DNA of 64,000 nucleotides, taken from Haemonchus contortus. Taxonomy: Eukaryota; Nematoda; Chromadorea; Rhabditida; Trichostrongylidae. The stretch is taken from assembly GCA_000469685.2 (NCBI GenBank), contig LS997562.1, positions 11,935,514-11,999,513 on the forward strand, written 5' to 3'. Shown one piece after another: positions 36,001-47,583 of this stretch. Every line of letters begins with the position of its first letter. Positions within the stretch are counted from its first letter, which is position 1. A program made the translations under genes and the position numbers. The notes beneath the pieces were generated by a model. It was not told the origin of the DNA. It saw nothing but the letters and a program-made list of their open reading frames with translations, and made no database searches.

Positions 36001-39000
36001 AGGAAGAACCGCAGTGTCGAAAAGATGTGCACGAAGCGGTTGTTCTTTGTATCCATCACTACTCCATTGATAGTCCTAAATGCTCCTCAATGTCGCACGT
36101 TTCCTTCTGCTCAGTTCCGGAACTAAACATCATGTTGACCTCTCGACTAAGAGTAGCTATAGCATTCGGAGACGTTCAGAGATACGTTTAGCGTGAAAGG
36201 AGCGCAGGTTTCAATCCGTTCGTTATAGTGACCCTCTTCGTTATATTCAACGTGAGCAGATCTTTCCACGAGCGTTGTCAAATTTTGCCAGCATTCGACG
36301 TGTTCGATTTTTGTTGTAATAACCAGTATTACGTTTGCAAGACACAGATGTTGACACACTTGTTACCGTGTGGATGTGTCCGATTGTGCTAAACCCTCTC
36401 CGAAACCCTGCTTACTCGCATGGCTGTTCTTTATCTAATATTCTGCCAATCTTCTTGAGATAACTTGAGTGAAAAGTCTGTAGATGACGGGCACTAGGCA
36501 GATTGGGCGGTAGTTGCCAATATCGTCTGAATCTCCCTTCAAGATGTGGGCACTTTGCATTCCAACAGGTGCTGCTTCAAGAGTCTAGGTGAGGTTTCGG
36601 CTATTATTGATGGAAGGCTCTTCGAGTGTTCCGGTTCAGCCCTATCGGGACCATTCATTATCGAAGTGATGGCATGTTGGTTTTCGAAAGAAGAATAGGG
36701 GATGGTTTATCCATCTCGCCTGAGGTGGTCGGCAGGCAGATGAATGTGTTTACAGAAGAGGTCACAGCAAAAGTCGTACTGGGTGATCCTGGAGGCAGCC
36801 CCGAATCGCCTCTGGAATCACTTTCCAGTTCGAATGGAAGCTTTCGGGGGTAATCGATGTGCAGGATACCGACCGCTCCGCTACCGCAGAATATCCACAC
36901 CCGTATGCATTGGTACACTTTCAAGGGGACGGAAACTAAAACTCCGCAGCACGACTCAGCACAGCGGAAGCATAGACTCTTTCCCTTGAATACACTTGTG
37001 CCTCTTGGCAGGCACCGGTGACTTCTGGTTCGCGAATCGCCTCCCCTATCAGTCACCTGGGTCGTGCCTCTGCGGCCTAGTCACTAATCTGCTGGAGATC
37101 TTTCAGCGAGAGAGAATCCCCATGAGGAGGTACGTGGTTTTTAAAGTTATGAAACTGAAAACATATCTCATGCACGTCCATCGCCTTTCCTTCGGCTTCG
37201 TTGCTTTTCTTGACGAGCATTTAAGTGATACATTCTCGAATGCGTATTTGTTTTGCCCTTTGTTCTATAGTACAGGTGCTCGTTGCATTTTTCCTTTTTT
37301 TCAATACTTGAGAAAACTTCTGCAATAACGGCCTGAATAATAGAGACAAGCTCCATCCAGACCTTTATGTGGTAGCTGCATCATTCCTCCCTGGCTGTCA
37401 TCCCTGTCACAGCTCTGATTCAAAGAAGTTCAACTGTATTACGGATTTGATCTTGAATGAAGCATGTTTCCAGCAACCGGAGTCTTGGTCTATATCCTTT
37501 TCTATATTTTTTCGCATAAACAGCTAAACACTTTTTTATCTAATTTCAGAACATCTCGAGCTTCAGTCCAATTGTGGTATTGGCGATCACGGAAGGTTTC
37601 GTCGAAACTATCACATTCAGCCCGGCTCGGAATCAACCACGCCTTTTTAACAAGACCGCTGTTGATGAAAGTCTCACGAAGGCTCTTGGTTTTGGAAGTA
37701 ACTGTGAAAAGTTCGTGAATTAAGACAAACACTTCGTACTATTTGAACAATCACTAAACTTGACCTAATCATAGTGTTGCAGGAAAACCTAAAGTACAGG
37801 CGGCGTTCAGCAAGTACTTTGACTTTCCTGCGATTATTAAGTCGTTTTCATGAGGAGCGTATCATTTCATTCAAACAACATCCTGTGAAAAGAGGAACAA
37901 AAAGGCGCAGTCGCCTGCTACAACTAACCCGCGAACCAATAGCTACCATCTGCCTTGAAACATGGGTCCGGGAACTTCTCCCCTAACACGGCGTCGCACA
38001 CGCCGCACCCGCCGCCTATCGCAGGATTGCGATGGAAGATTGGAGCGCGCAATTTGAGAGGTAGGAAGTCCTTTAATTATTCGAATTGGCTGGCCGCTCT
38101 TTTCAATTCCAATGCTGTCTTGATCGTCGTTTATATAGGAAGAGTCATTCTAATTAATCAAGTCTAATAAACATGAAAACTAAAAAGAAACAGAAGAAAA
38201 AACGATAAAATCCAATGTAGAAGCAAGCCAGTCAAGGAAAAATATCGCGTCCTATCGATTGGCGGGAGGCGGGGTGAGTACGATAATTGTAGTGACATTT
38301 GCCGCATGCCGCAAGGTAGTATGTCGCGATAGAGGAGAAGTTCCGTTACCCTTGAAACATAGAACCTTGAACCTTTCGGAAAGAATATCCGTTCGAAACC
38401 AATTTTCAGGCCGATACGTGACGCTAGATTGGCTTTGACCATGGATGATCTAAGGTTGCACTCTGCTTTTGAGCTGGGTATTGCACTTGGCTGTGATAAC
38501 TCCACAGATTCGAATAACTTGGAGAAAAAAGCTGCCACAGTTGGCACGGTCATTGATGTGAGTATTACCTCTTTTACGTGTTTCTCTTTATGGTCTTTTG
38601 GCTTTTTTGTTCTCGTCATTCAGGAGAGTCGCCCAGAAAACGGTCTCTTTTTTTCTGGGAATAGAGAATAAACTAGGAGTTCCAAGGCATGAGCAATTCG
38701 TTTCACGCACGCATGTGCTTAACACTCATGCCGATGGTAGCAAGTGCTCCTGGGACGGTGGTAGCCCATATGGGCTGCTGGATAAAAATTGCCTGTAATT
38801 TCATTATATCATAATCTTTTGGAATATTCTCGAAATCAATGAAGTAGTCAAGGGTTAGCCTACACCCAGACCTCGTTGGCAAGGAGAACGTTAGAAGTGA
38901 ACAATTTTATCCAAACAATTAACAACCGCAGTTCTTTTCGTTGAAACATTGCAAACATACAAATTTTTCGCAAACAAAACACTTAGCATAAACTCTAGTA

Positions 39001-42000
39001 ACACTTTCCTAGCTTCTGCTCTATTCCTTTTTCGTTTTCATTTTCATTTGCATTTTCTGCGGTCAAGGTTTCAATCATGATGCCCTTTTTGTATTTGACG
39101 ATAGTGTTGGCGCCTAGTTGAAGGTTCCACCTGTATTGAAGGCTTAATAGCCGTGATGAAAAAAATTAGCTAAAACAAGAAAAAAACAGATTCTTAGCCA
39201 TGCCTTTAGGGTCCAGATCAAGGGGAGAGCTAAGGAGCTGCTCGGCATACACTAGCTAGTCATTCGGAAAAAAGCCCCATTTGTTTGGCAACAGCAATTA
39301 GACGTCCAAATTCAAGTGACCCTTGCCTGCTAAGGCTAATGGTCATCTAAGCTTACAGTACTCGCCGTAAGAACTCGAAAATTCACGCGAATACCTCAAA
39401 CTCGCGTATTTTTCGTCTTTTCTTTCAAATCACTTACGAGTGGAGTACTCCAGGAGCTAAAAACACCGTTGAACTCAGCTCGTTGAGCTCTATAAGCTGA
39501 TACCCTTCAGGGTTGAAAGTGCTCCATTTATGATTGCGCCATGCACTTGAGTTCTATCTGAAAATTAATCACTGTACATGGGGTGCACGCTTCAGTGCTT
39601 GTAGTGGCTGATTGGTCCTTTAGGATGAAGTGTTCAGAATTCGCTTTGGGGTGCGCTACATACTCGACTGTACTCAGTACAGTGAGAAGATTATTGATCG
39701 ATTTTATTCAGTCTCCATCGTCCATTTCTAATTTGGAGGCTGTAGATGAGCGCATGTACAGTCTATGCACTCAACACTTCTCACAGATTTCATTGAGAAT
39801 ATGACACCATTTTACGGCAAAATAATGAAGTAGATTTTTTGAATGTTTCAAACTTTGAAGAGATTTTTATCCAAGGTCGCGTTGAGGCACTGTGTTATCG
39901 TAGACGACTCTTTGTTCTCTGAAAGACTGTTATGAAACACCTTATCGTAAATCAAAATTTCTTTCTTGGTATGGCGCCAAACCTCGAACTTCGTCAGGCT
40001 GGAATCATAAAGTTATGTTTTTCCCTTTTTCGTGGCCTGTTTTCATAAAGTTATGTTTTTCCCTTTTTCGTGGCCTGTTTGCAGCTGAAATGCACACGGT
40101 TAGATTCCCTGTGAAAACTACTATCAAGTGATATATCGGTCAACCCGTGATGAAATCCTCCCTTCATGACCATTTTCTGCCCTATGCCTTTCTGGGACGG
40201 TGGCAGCCAGTGCAGCGAAAAGGCGCCCGTCCGTGGGGGACGCATTCGCGAAACGCGCGCTCGTCGCGAATGTGTTAGCACAATCTACGTAGCACATCTT
40301 TTTTACATAATGTTAACGAGCAACATATGTAACAAACCTAATTAAATTCGGTCTGACGGACAGTACGCTTATCAGGCCGACCGGATTTCCTAGACAGTCA
40401 CAGGAAGGAGGAAACTTCCTTGTTGTGACTGAATCATAGAAATCGTGGGACAGAAAATGGGTGACATATCAGGCGTGGTCACATTTGGTAGTACAACATT
40501 TTCTTTACAGATGCTGAAGAAGGCAGTGACATTGGACAGCGTCCAGGAGTACTCCGTAGTGCCCTCGGCAAATCCTTCCGATCATTTTACTCCCAATCAA
40601 GCAGTGATGGTAACAAGGTAAGATGTGCTTTTCGTTCTATGCCAAGCCCCTTTCTAGTGATTTTGGAGCGATCATTAGCTATACTTAGATATTTTAAGTG
40701 CTTCAATTCCGCTCCTGAAGGAGAAGCAGTGCCTGTTCACAGTCCCGACTAAGAATCGCCTTTTGAACTTGTATCGTATGGGTAGCGGAGAACCGCCTTA
40801 CACGCTAATAATGGCCGTCGAGAAGGTCAGTTTAATCTTAGATGATTACTTAACTTCCGGAGCTGTTGCGCCAGAGAGTTCCGAAAGAAGTTAGGTACAC
40901 CTGGTGGCTCTGATGCCTCATTCTTTCACCGATTTTAGCGAACAGAGACTCTTGTTTACGAGATGATGTCGAAATGGTGTGACACGCCTGGCGCTGAAGG
41001 TGTTCAAGATATAATTCGCGAATCCACCCTCATATTTATGCCGGAAATACCGTTCACACAGGTGTTTTCCTTTTTGTTAAAACTGATCTATGGAGAGTTT
41101 AGATAAGTGGTTTTTATCGTATACGCCAAAGAATCTAGAGCTTTCTGTTTCGGGTTGTCTCTGAATAGTAGGGGTCTCCACATTGTTCTGCTCTTCACTC
41201 CACCTTTATGCTCGAAAATGACCATTCATTGTTTTAGTTGGCTTGCCATGATTACGATACAATTACACCATTTCAACCGTTGATCGAGCATGCCTGGAAA
41301 GAGCTGCCTCAGATTGACTACGTTGTGCTCTTTGGAAGTGGGGGACTCAAGGTGAGCGATACTATTTGGTGCAATCTACTTTTTACGTTTTCTTTTGAGA
41401 AATCCTTTCTTACTCAGTCAGTGAAGGCAGTCTTTCACCTGAATATTTTTGAATACAACATCTTAAAATAACAAGCGTAATCTCTCTAGTATGGTGGTTT
41501 CTTTGTGAATACTAGGTTGGCAAGAGAGTTCTGCGGCAGAAAATTCGAAACGTTAAAAATCCTTACAATATACAGAAACGCTCGCATCTGTCTGTTTGTC
41601 TGTTTGTATGTGCGGGAATTCAATGTTACCTGGAGAAACACCTGCACGAATAGGGTCAAGTTTGAGATCGATTGGGCATAGGACAAGACCAGTAGAATAC
41701 ACGTGAGCTCGAGGAGCCATGCCCACAAGGGGCGGGGCATGCACGACTTCTGACGATGTCTAGGGCAAAATGTCTGAATTCGGTGTTTTAACAGACCAGG
41801 CGAAAATGGGCGAAGGTGAGGAATGGGTCAACAAGTGAAACGAAGGAGAAGTAAGTCTCGCACCCACATAATATCATAACTCGATTCAAGTGTGAAGGCC
41901 AGAAAAAAAATGAACGAAGTGAGCAAGGTCTTATGCGTGTTGTGTGCCCTGTTGAAGCTTTTCACAGTGGGTGGGGCTTACAATCAAATGTTAGAACTTT

Positions 42001-45000
42001 CTCAAGAAAATCCACAACCCTGTTGGAAAACGTCCTATAATGTGGAAAGTAAGAGGTTAGACCTTAAAGAAAAGTAGCCAAATCCCAGAAGTAGGCGGAG
42101 TCAGCGCTAAGGTGGGCGGGGCTAAGATCAGAACTTTATGACTCGGTTTAAAAACGTTCTAGAACGCGATAAAAGAATGGTTGGATGTAATGGGAGGAAT
42201 GTGGTTGGGTAGGCGGGATAAGATAGAGAGTTCATTACTTTGTTCAAAAACTTTTCAGAATGCGGCGAGGGTTATGGATTTCATAGTAGGATTGGCCTGC
42301 ACTGAAGCATCAATGTGAGATAGTTCACTCTGAATTCGAACGTTGGGACCGCTTTAGGGCATCCGTTCGAAATATTTTATTTGAGCAGAATTATTAGGTG
42401 TTGATCGTCGTCACGAATGATTCTTAAATAAAATATATCGAGCGGATGCCCTTACAGCAGTCTCAGCGTTCTAATCTAGAGTGAACTACTCAGGGATGAA
42501 GCGGTCGCGGATATAAAACGCGTCAGCGTGCATTGCCCAACTGTTTTTGTATAAACAAAGTGAAAACGGTAGCAAAAGATATAAACTTCTGGGGCATTTC
42601 CCGAGCGATCAGCAGATTTATTCAACCACCTGCTCCCTTTCTCAAGCGTCATTGTTGGATCGTTAGTTCTTGTAATCTGAAGATGGCAACAAGTGATTTC
42701 GTTGAGTCGCAGCTTCCTGATTCCTAAACAAAAGGCATACGTAGTGTGCTTTAGAAATGAAGGAGTGCTGGAGTGCTGATGATCTGTTTTGGAAATGACT
42801 TTCTTCTTGTCGCAGAGCTTTTTTGCCATCCTTTTAGTAAAACAACCGGTTCAAATCATCAAATGGCATTAAACGGCGACTTAACTGTTTAGGTACGGTA
42901 CATCAAAGCAAACGCAAGTGTGGCGGACCGTCTGGCAAAAACGTATAAGTTGTTCCATCCGCAAATGTCCACTGCTTCTGAAGATATATGTCCAAAAGGT
43001 GAGATACATTTATTTTTCTCTGGGCAGTCGATGAGAGAATCCTCGACGAATTGGAACACGCTTATTTGAAAACCAATATCGCGATAGCAGAACTTTGTCA
43101 GGTTCGGAAGTAGAACCATGGGCTGTAACCATGACTAAGCTAGCAAATAAAGAAAAACGTGATGTCAAAATGTGTAGGCTGACTCCTTTCTTCTCGAGGT
43201 TTTTACGAATACTGCTTGACGGTTTACGAAGAAACTAAACAATTGAACGAGTTCTCTTTTGTTTTGTCACAGCAAAGAGATGCTTCTAATTTCTCAGCTC
43301 CGTTTATATTGGGTTGTTCGGAAAGTTTCCGCCGATTTTCCCGGTTTAATAAGAGAAAAAATTACCGAGGAACAAATCCGTTTATTGGACAATACATACT
43401 CCATTCTGCTCAAAGATGATTCGCAATCTTTCTGGAAATTTCGTTGTCCCTTTTTCATGGGACAGACTCGTGGGAGGTGGGACACTTCGTGGGACCGGTA
43501 GGCTCCAGACCTGAAATCAAAAACCTGTCCTAGGTGCGTTTTGCAGTCTTCTAGGAAATCACGAATTCTCTAGAGGTATGAACAAATGATAAGTAGATGG
43601 TGATATATCCGTTTTATATGAGGGATGAGTCAAGAGTCCCGTCCAAACTCCAGCAATTTTTGACGACTCCTCTGAGGTATTGCGGTTTGTCCTGAGGCAC
43701 ACAATCCCTTACATTTTGCCACTTTGGGTGCTTCTATTGCCGCCTTCAATTTGTGCAGCCGAGTAGATTATCAGATAGATAGGATCATTCGACTACTACG
43801 AGCAAAACAGCACATTCTTCAGCTCCTGGATATTCCTTTTGTGGGGTGGTCATTCAGCGCATGATTTTCCCTTTTTGGAGTGGTTAGTAGTGCTTTACTG
43901 GAATCACTCAAACATAATCCATTTCTCATCTTTCATTATCGAGCGTTTCAAAAAGTGCTAATTTCGATTTGAAAATTTTTCGTATAAAATTAATTTCAAT
44001 TCAAAAAGTGCATTAAACAACGAAATGTTCTCGGAAACGTGGTCTAACCAGCTGCGCTCGCTGATTTGTGAGATACTCAGCTACCAAACGAAGTTCAATG
44101 AAATGGTCGTGGATAGTCCAGTTTGACACATTGAGTCCTTCAGCTATTTCACGAGTAGTCATGCGCCTAATCGTTTCGATTAACTGGTTTGTCGTTGTCA
44201 TCTGAGGATGGTCCCCGCCCGCCATCCGTGCCCATCCTCGAGGGTAATTCCACCTGTCTAAATCTTCGAAATCACCAAGGCCCTATGCATCCTGGTAAAG
44301 CATTTTCTCTGTGAATATTAGATATCCTCTTTGCTGTTTGAGCTGCTCTTCTGCTTTTTCGGTATAAGAAACGTCTCAGGTGTCGAAAATGCTTTCGATG
44401 GGGTTCCTCCTTCACACCTGCTTTACACAAGCAGAACTCAAGAAACCTTAACGTACTTTAAACGAAAACATTGAAAAATATTGAGCTTTTCAAAAAAAAA
44501 AAACAGTTTGTTAAGGTTGCTTCAAAGTTTTTTGTAAAAGAATTTCACTAAAATCGGCGAAAACTTCCCAAAAAACCCAATTTATTGCGCTCAGCCTTGA
44601 CCTCTAGACCTTGATATGTAGTACTTCGAAGTTTAGGACCGGTCTTCCTCTCTACGAAAGTAGCGGCCACACCTCGGCTTATTTTGAAACGGCTTCTGGG
44701 TCTTCAAAAAGCTCGAAAGCACATTGTCCTAGGTTATAAACTTTATTTATAGGAATAGCGAACCAGGCGCAGGTGTTGGGTGCGTTCGAGTGGAATAAGA
44801 CGATTCCATCGTCAAAGGCTTTAGACGCTCTGCTTGTACAAACTGGATGTTGCTATGAAGAACGAGGATCTGGTCACTTATACGCTGAAAATCGAGAGAG
44901 CATTGTGGCAATGATGAGTGAAAGGTAACTAGCGCATTTTTTTTGAACTGTTCGATCAGTAAATTCCTGCTTAATTGTTTAGGCTAAAAGGCGTTCGTTT

Positions 45001-47583
45001 GGTTGGTGATGATGCTTCTCTGGCGCTGCGTGTGGAAGCTGGCGAGCTGCACCCGCTCAAAATGAGCTCGAACAACTATGGAGCTGTGTTTATAGGTCTC
45101 CCGAACGGCACACATCATGTCCAAGTAATGAAGGACGGAAAGCTCTATGCACAATTCAAGGTTGAGGTTAGTTCGAATGATCAGCACACGTCTTATTCTA
45201 GACTATTTTTACTTTTCAGTACATACTATTTCAGAAGCAGCCATGAACTATTCATTTTCTTTCAACTAGTGACAGTTGTAATTCGTGTTTTCACTTTTAG
45301 TTATTTACTGCAAAAAGTTGAAATAGCATTAATTAGTCATGAATTGCGTCCTTAGGGCCATGTCATTATCCTTTTTTTGCAACTTTTATAAAAGTGATTC
45401 AATAAGGAAGATTATTTCCATAGCAGTTTCTCAAACCGTAGTCTACAATGTATTTTGTTACGCTACGACGATCTACTGGTTGATTTTTCACCAAAGTTGC
45501 TCCAATGCCAATGCTGATGCCCAGCTATTAGATTTCGTAGTCAGCCTAAGGATGTGTGGAATACACACGATACCGTCTCTGGCCCCTTATTGTGCTTTAT
45601 TCAGGGCATTTCTTGATCTTATAACCGCAGGAATGGTAGAAGGGGGCCTCGATTTTGTACTATAGGGAAATCTCAGGAACCATTTTTAATGTGAACTGTG
45701 CCCTACATCCATTCCGTACCCCGTGCAGCACATGACGGAGCACGTCCTTTTGTCTCTGCGCGCCCGTTTTTTAGTCAATATCACTCTAGAGTTTGAATAA
45801 TGTTCGTACAGTACATACTTCGCGAAGTGACGTGCGAGCCAGCACAAAAACACTATGGTAGCAATCTGCTTTCATGGTCCGCGAGCGAGCGTGAGCGGGA
45901 CTACTCGTCCGGCGGTATGGACTAAGATTCAGTTGTAAACAAGGTGCGAGACAAGCGCCGCCCCCGGTCGCTGGCTCGCGCGCTCACGGGCCGGACGGCG
46001 GACTATGAAAGCAGCCAATGAGTTAAATCGAAAAGCTGATTTACGATGTCGTTTTCAGATAACGAGTTTGAATCCTCTTGTGGAAAAATGGATTGAATTA
46101 CATCACTCCTTGTGGCGAAACAATGCTGCCGTGGTTGCCACGCTGGTATTGCTTATGATGATGGCTTGCGTGAGTTTTGATTCTGAATTCAAGCTTACCT
46201 TTTTAGCTCCGCTCTGACTGTCATTTTTACATCAGCTAGACCTAACACGGGAGATTTCCGTTTTGTCTGATATTTCAGAGGGAAAATTAACATGAAAAAG
46301 TAAATCATATGATAATGGTCATCGCTCAGAGAATGGCTGCTCATCAGACGGTTTAGGAATTGGGCTAGGAATGATGTGAAGCCGCCTTAATGTCGGCGGG
46401 GATCATAGCTCATATTAGCTCAGAAGCCAAGCATGTAGCTATATGATTGAACATGAAGTGAACGCAAAAACGTCGATTACGCTGGGCTCTGCTTCACAAC
46501 CATAAACAGGTGCCACAATAAAGAGGTCAGGAAAAATCACCATTACTACTAACTTGGTGGTAAGGAAGTGTGGTACGAGCTGTAAGAGCCTGCGTGATTA
46601 GTTGAATATTCATCCCGATCCTATTATCAGGGAACAAGAGCAGGGCCAGTAGTAGGCTGCACCAATGTTCGGTTAACAGAGTCACGACCCGATCGGTGCC
46701 CTATGTTTGATCAATAACGAAGGAACAACCCTGAATACTTCTGAAGGTCTTTTCCTGCGACCAACTGCGCAAGGTCTGAGGACAGTACGGCGCTTGTCAA
46801 ACAATGCTGGCACTGTTTCAACGGTCTACCGCTCTTTAGCTCTCTGAATCAACATCAGTGGGAAAAAGTTCGAAAGTCAGGTCTCAAAACGAATCCCTCG
46901 AGCTCTGATTGCCAGCTTCATTCGTTTGAGTAGAAAGCCATTCAATCGTTCCAGCTGGTGGTTCCACTTGTCCTACAACGGGCAATGGAGCAACCAGATA
47001 TTTCAAGGAACTTCGTTTGAAATAGTGTTACCTACACGCCCTTCTTTTTGTCAATTCATTTATTCATTCATTTCCATTTCTTCTCTATTTTCCCTTTAGA
47101 CTTCTCTTTTAGAACCTTCTCCCTTGTTTTCCTATGCTCACTTAACTGTTCAGCTCTACTAATTTTTGTTTTTCCACTGTTTCTATCATAGTCAGTGCAC
47201 TGCGCCAAAACTGCCCTGAATGACCATCCTCCAACGGAAACTTCTGTTGGTTGGTTGCAGTTAACCCCGAGCATGAGAACAAGCACCCTGAAGAAACCGA
47301 CTCCTCTCAATTTCGGAGTCATTTTAGGATCTCTAATGTACTACCTCCACGCGAAAGCATATACTGGAAGGGTTCAGATTTAGCGCTCGGTTTTTACCCC
47401 AACAAGTTTTAGCGCCTCCTAAAGCGTTGTTGTTTACAGTTTTTCTGTTGTCGTCAGCGAGTCACATCTGTACTGAATCGACGTGGTTTCTTCACGGGCA
47501 GTCGGGAAGGATTCGAGCGAATTCCTTTGTACAAAAGCGATGACGAAGACGAAGAAGACCTTTTCGATCTACAAAAGTTGTAA
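27084..47583 (+). CDS. cpd-1: Carboxypeptidase D-like metallocarboxypeptidase, one active and one dead domain
   Basis: Twenty-five exons join in phase to 1047 residues. Starts-ends: 27084-27224, 27283-27362, 29275-29350, 29451-29609, 29680-29847, 30552-30714, 30969-31033, 32207-32346, 32405-32515, 33027-33151, 33277-33341, 33478-33650, 35376-35490, 37550-37710, 37775-37840, 38410-38557, 40511-40617, 40699-40825, 40939-41061, 41238-41351, 42893-42998, 44753-44924, 44983-45166, 46059-46169, 47440-47583. A signal peptide (about residues 1-26) precedes a complete M14B domain: HGNE zinc site (H149, E152), DLNRNFP, zinc His in ANLHGG (261), and catalytic Glu in FEVTIEMGC (about 354). A transthyretin-like domain follows. 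The second carboxypeptidase-like region (about 490-900) has no HxxE and reads LLVQTGCC where the active domain has the catalytic Glu. Then come a second transthyretin-like domain, a span near 984-1001 followed by FFCCRQR, and an acidic tail with DDEDEEDLF. Family members trim C-terminal Lys/Arg in the trans-Golgi. The symbol follows C. elegans usage by similarity. Confidence 0.95.
27770..28150 (+). repeat. Interspersed repeat ending in CTTTAAG, copy 1 (carboxypeptidase intron 2)
   Basis: Shares an ordered set of blocks with 31740-32195: 'agtggacgagtt', 'cacgcagccag', 'catccaaatacccct', 'cattctcgtc', 'gccgattttcgtgtt' and a common end 'aactgcgcctttaag'. No coding content. Further members are at 45500-45720 (opposite strand) and 52240-52710. 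Confidence 0.6.
28300..29200. other. Unassigned part of carboxypeptidase intron 2
   Basis: The intron 27363-29274 is about 1.9 kb. Beyond the repeat, an 85-codon plus-strand frame (28394-28651) contains [20 protein letters not shown] and similar protein-like text, but it ends without a partner and matches nothing I recognise. It may be old transposon coding sequence. Confidence 0.25.
31740..32195 (+). repeat. Interspersed repeat ending in CTTTAAG, copy 2, abutting an exon
   Basis: Collinear with the copy at 27770. Its right end, 'gaactgtgcctttaag', finishes at about 32195, only 11 bases before exon 8 (32207). The remaining 'tacttgtttag' supplies the 3' splice site, so the branch-point region of this intron must lie in or at the edge of the repeat. 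Confidence 0.6.
34560..35290 (+). repeat. GTTCTAGAAC-family repeat, copy 2 (carboxypeptidase intron 12)
   Basis: Contains 'aaacgttctagaacgcggaa' followed by AAAAGTGGTTGGAGGTAATG, 'gtggtc', and repeated 'gtgggcggagc' and 'gggcggggc' blocks, matching 1780-2660 and 41640-42320. From 35144 to 35200 it ends with half of the foldback element found whole at 42323-42486. Confidence 0.65.
35900..36960 (-). mobile_element. RTE-type LINE remnant, broken reverse transcriptase
   Basis: Read on the minus strand from 36730 downward, fragments of an RTE reverse transcriptase appear in order. [20 protein letters not shown], then [10 protein letters not shown] and a stop, then a frameshift into [20 protein letters not shown] followed by [13 protein letters not shown] and a stop, then [12 protein letters not shown] later block reads [15 protein letters not shown] (35950-36010) with [22 protein letters not shown] and the LPAL-Y-ETW-like motif are typical of RTE elements. 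Several stops and frame changes show it is dead. It lies antisense inside carboxypeptidase intron 13. Confidence 0.85.
40008..40083 (+). repeat. 38-base tandem duplication
   Basis: The 38-base unit beginning 'cataaagttatgtttttccc' and ending 'cgtggcctgttt' occurs twice in a row without differences. It lies in carboxypeptidase intron 16 and looks recent, or is an assembly artefact. Confidence 0.9.
41640..42320 (+). repeat. GTTCTAGAAC-family repeat, copy 3 (carboxypeptidase intron 20)
   Basis: Holds 'gggtcaagtttgag', 'acaaggggcggggcatgc', 'gcgaaggtgaggaatgggtcaa', 'aaacgttctagaacgcgata' and 'gtaggcggagtcagcgctaa' blocks. All are found, partly in different order, at 1780-2750 and 34560-35130, consistent with a rearranged or tandem-derived family. 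Confidence 0.65.
42323..42486. mobile_element. TA-flanked foldback element, 63-base arms
   Basis: The left arm (42323-42385, starting GTTCACTCTGAATTCGAACG) and the right arm (42423-42486, ending CTAATCTAGAGTGAAC) are inverted copies with moderate divergence around a 37-base loop. TA flanks both ends (42321-42322 and 42487-42488), the signature of Tc1/mariner-type insertion. A one-armed relative is at 35144-35200. Confidence 0.75.
43309..44580 (-). mobile_element. Full-length mariner, 1272 bases, inactive
   Basis: The ends TTGGGTTGTTCGGAAAGTTT and the mirror of AAACTTCCCAAAAAACCCAA form diverged terminal inverted repeats. The length is that of a canonical mariner (about 1.3 kb). The element lies in carboxypeptidase intron 21, antisense to the host gene. 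TA is present on the left; the right flank reads TTTA, so one side of the duplication has changed. Confidence 0.85.
44013..44225 (-). pseudogene. Mariner transposase fragment (second helix-turn-helix)
   Basis: The 70-residue frame reads [20 protein letters not shown] then [16 protein letters not shown], the pattern of the second DNA-binding helix-turn-helix of mariner transposase. Neither the upstream N-terminus nor the downstream catalytic domain is open in any frame, so the gene is dead by stops and shifts. Confidence 0.8.
45500..45720 (-). repeat. Repeat family member in carboxypeptidase intron 23, opposite orientation
   Basis: Its reverse complement contains 'cctgcggttataag', 'gcacaataaggggccagaga' and 'tatcgtgtgtattcc', aligning with 'tctgcggttatat', 'gcacaataaggagccaaaga' and 'tatcgtgtgaatgcc' at 52285-52345. 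Confidence 0.55.
45866..46014. mobile_element. GC-rich miniature inverted-repeat element (CTGCTTTCA family), copy 3
   Basis: The ends CTGCTTTCATGGTCCGC and GCGGACTATGAAAGCAG are inverted with one mismatch in 17. The 149-base interior is rich in CG and continues the palindrome imperfectly (GAGCGAGCGTGAGCGGG against GCTCGCGCGCTCACGGG). It ends 44 bases before exon 24 of the carboxypeptidase gene. Confidence 0.75.

Noticed and set aside
37783..37986. Carboxypeptidase exon starting after TGTTGCAG at 37783
   Set aside because: That acceptor gives an immediate stop with the preceding phase. The acceptor at 37774 (CATAG) keeps the frame and reads [12 protein letters not shown].
38164..38619. 151-residue minus-strand frame
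   Set aside because: Antisense shadow of carboxypeptidase exon 16 and its flanking intron.
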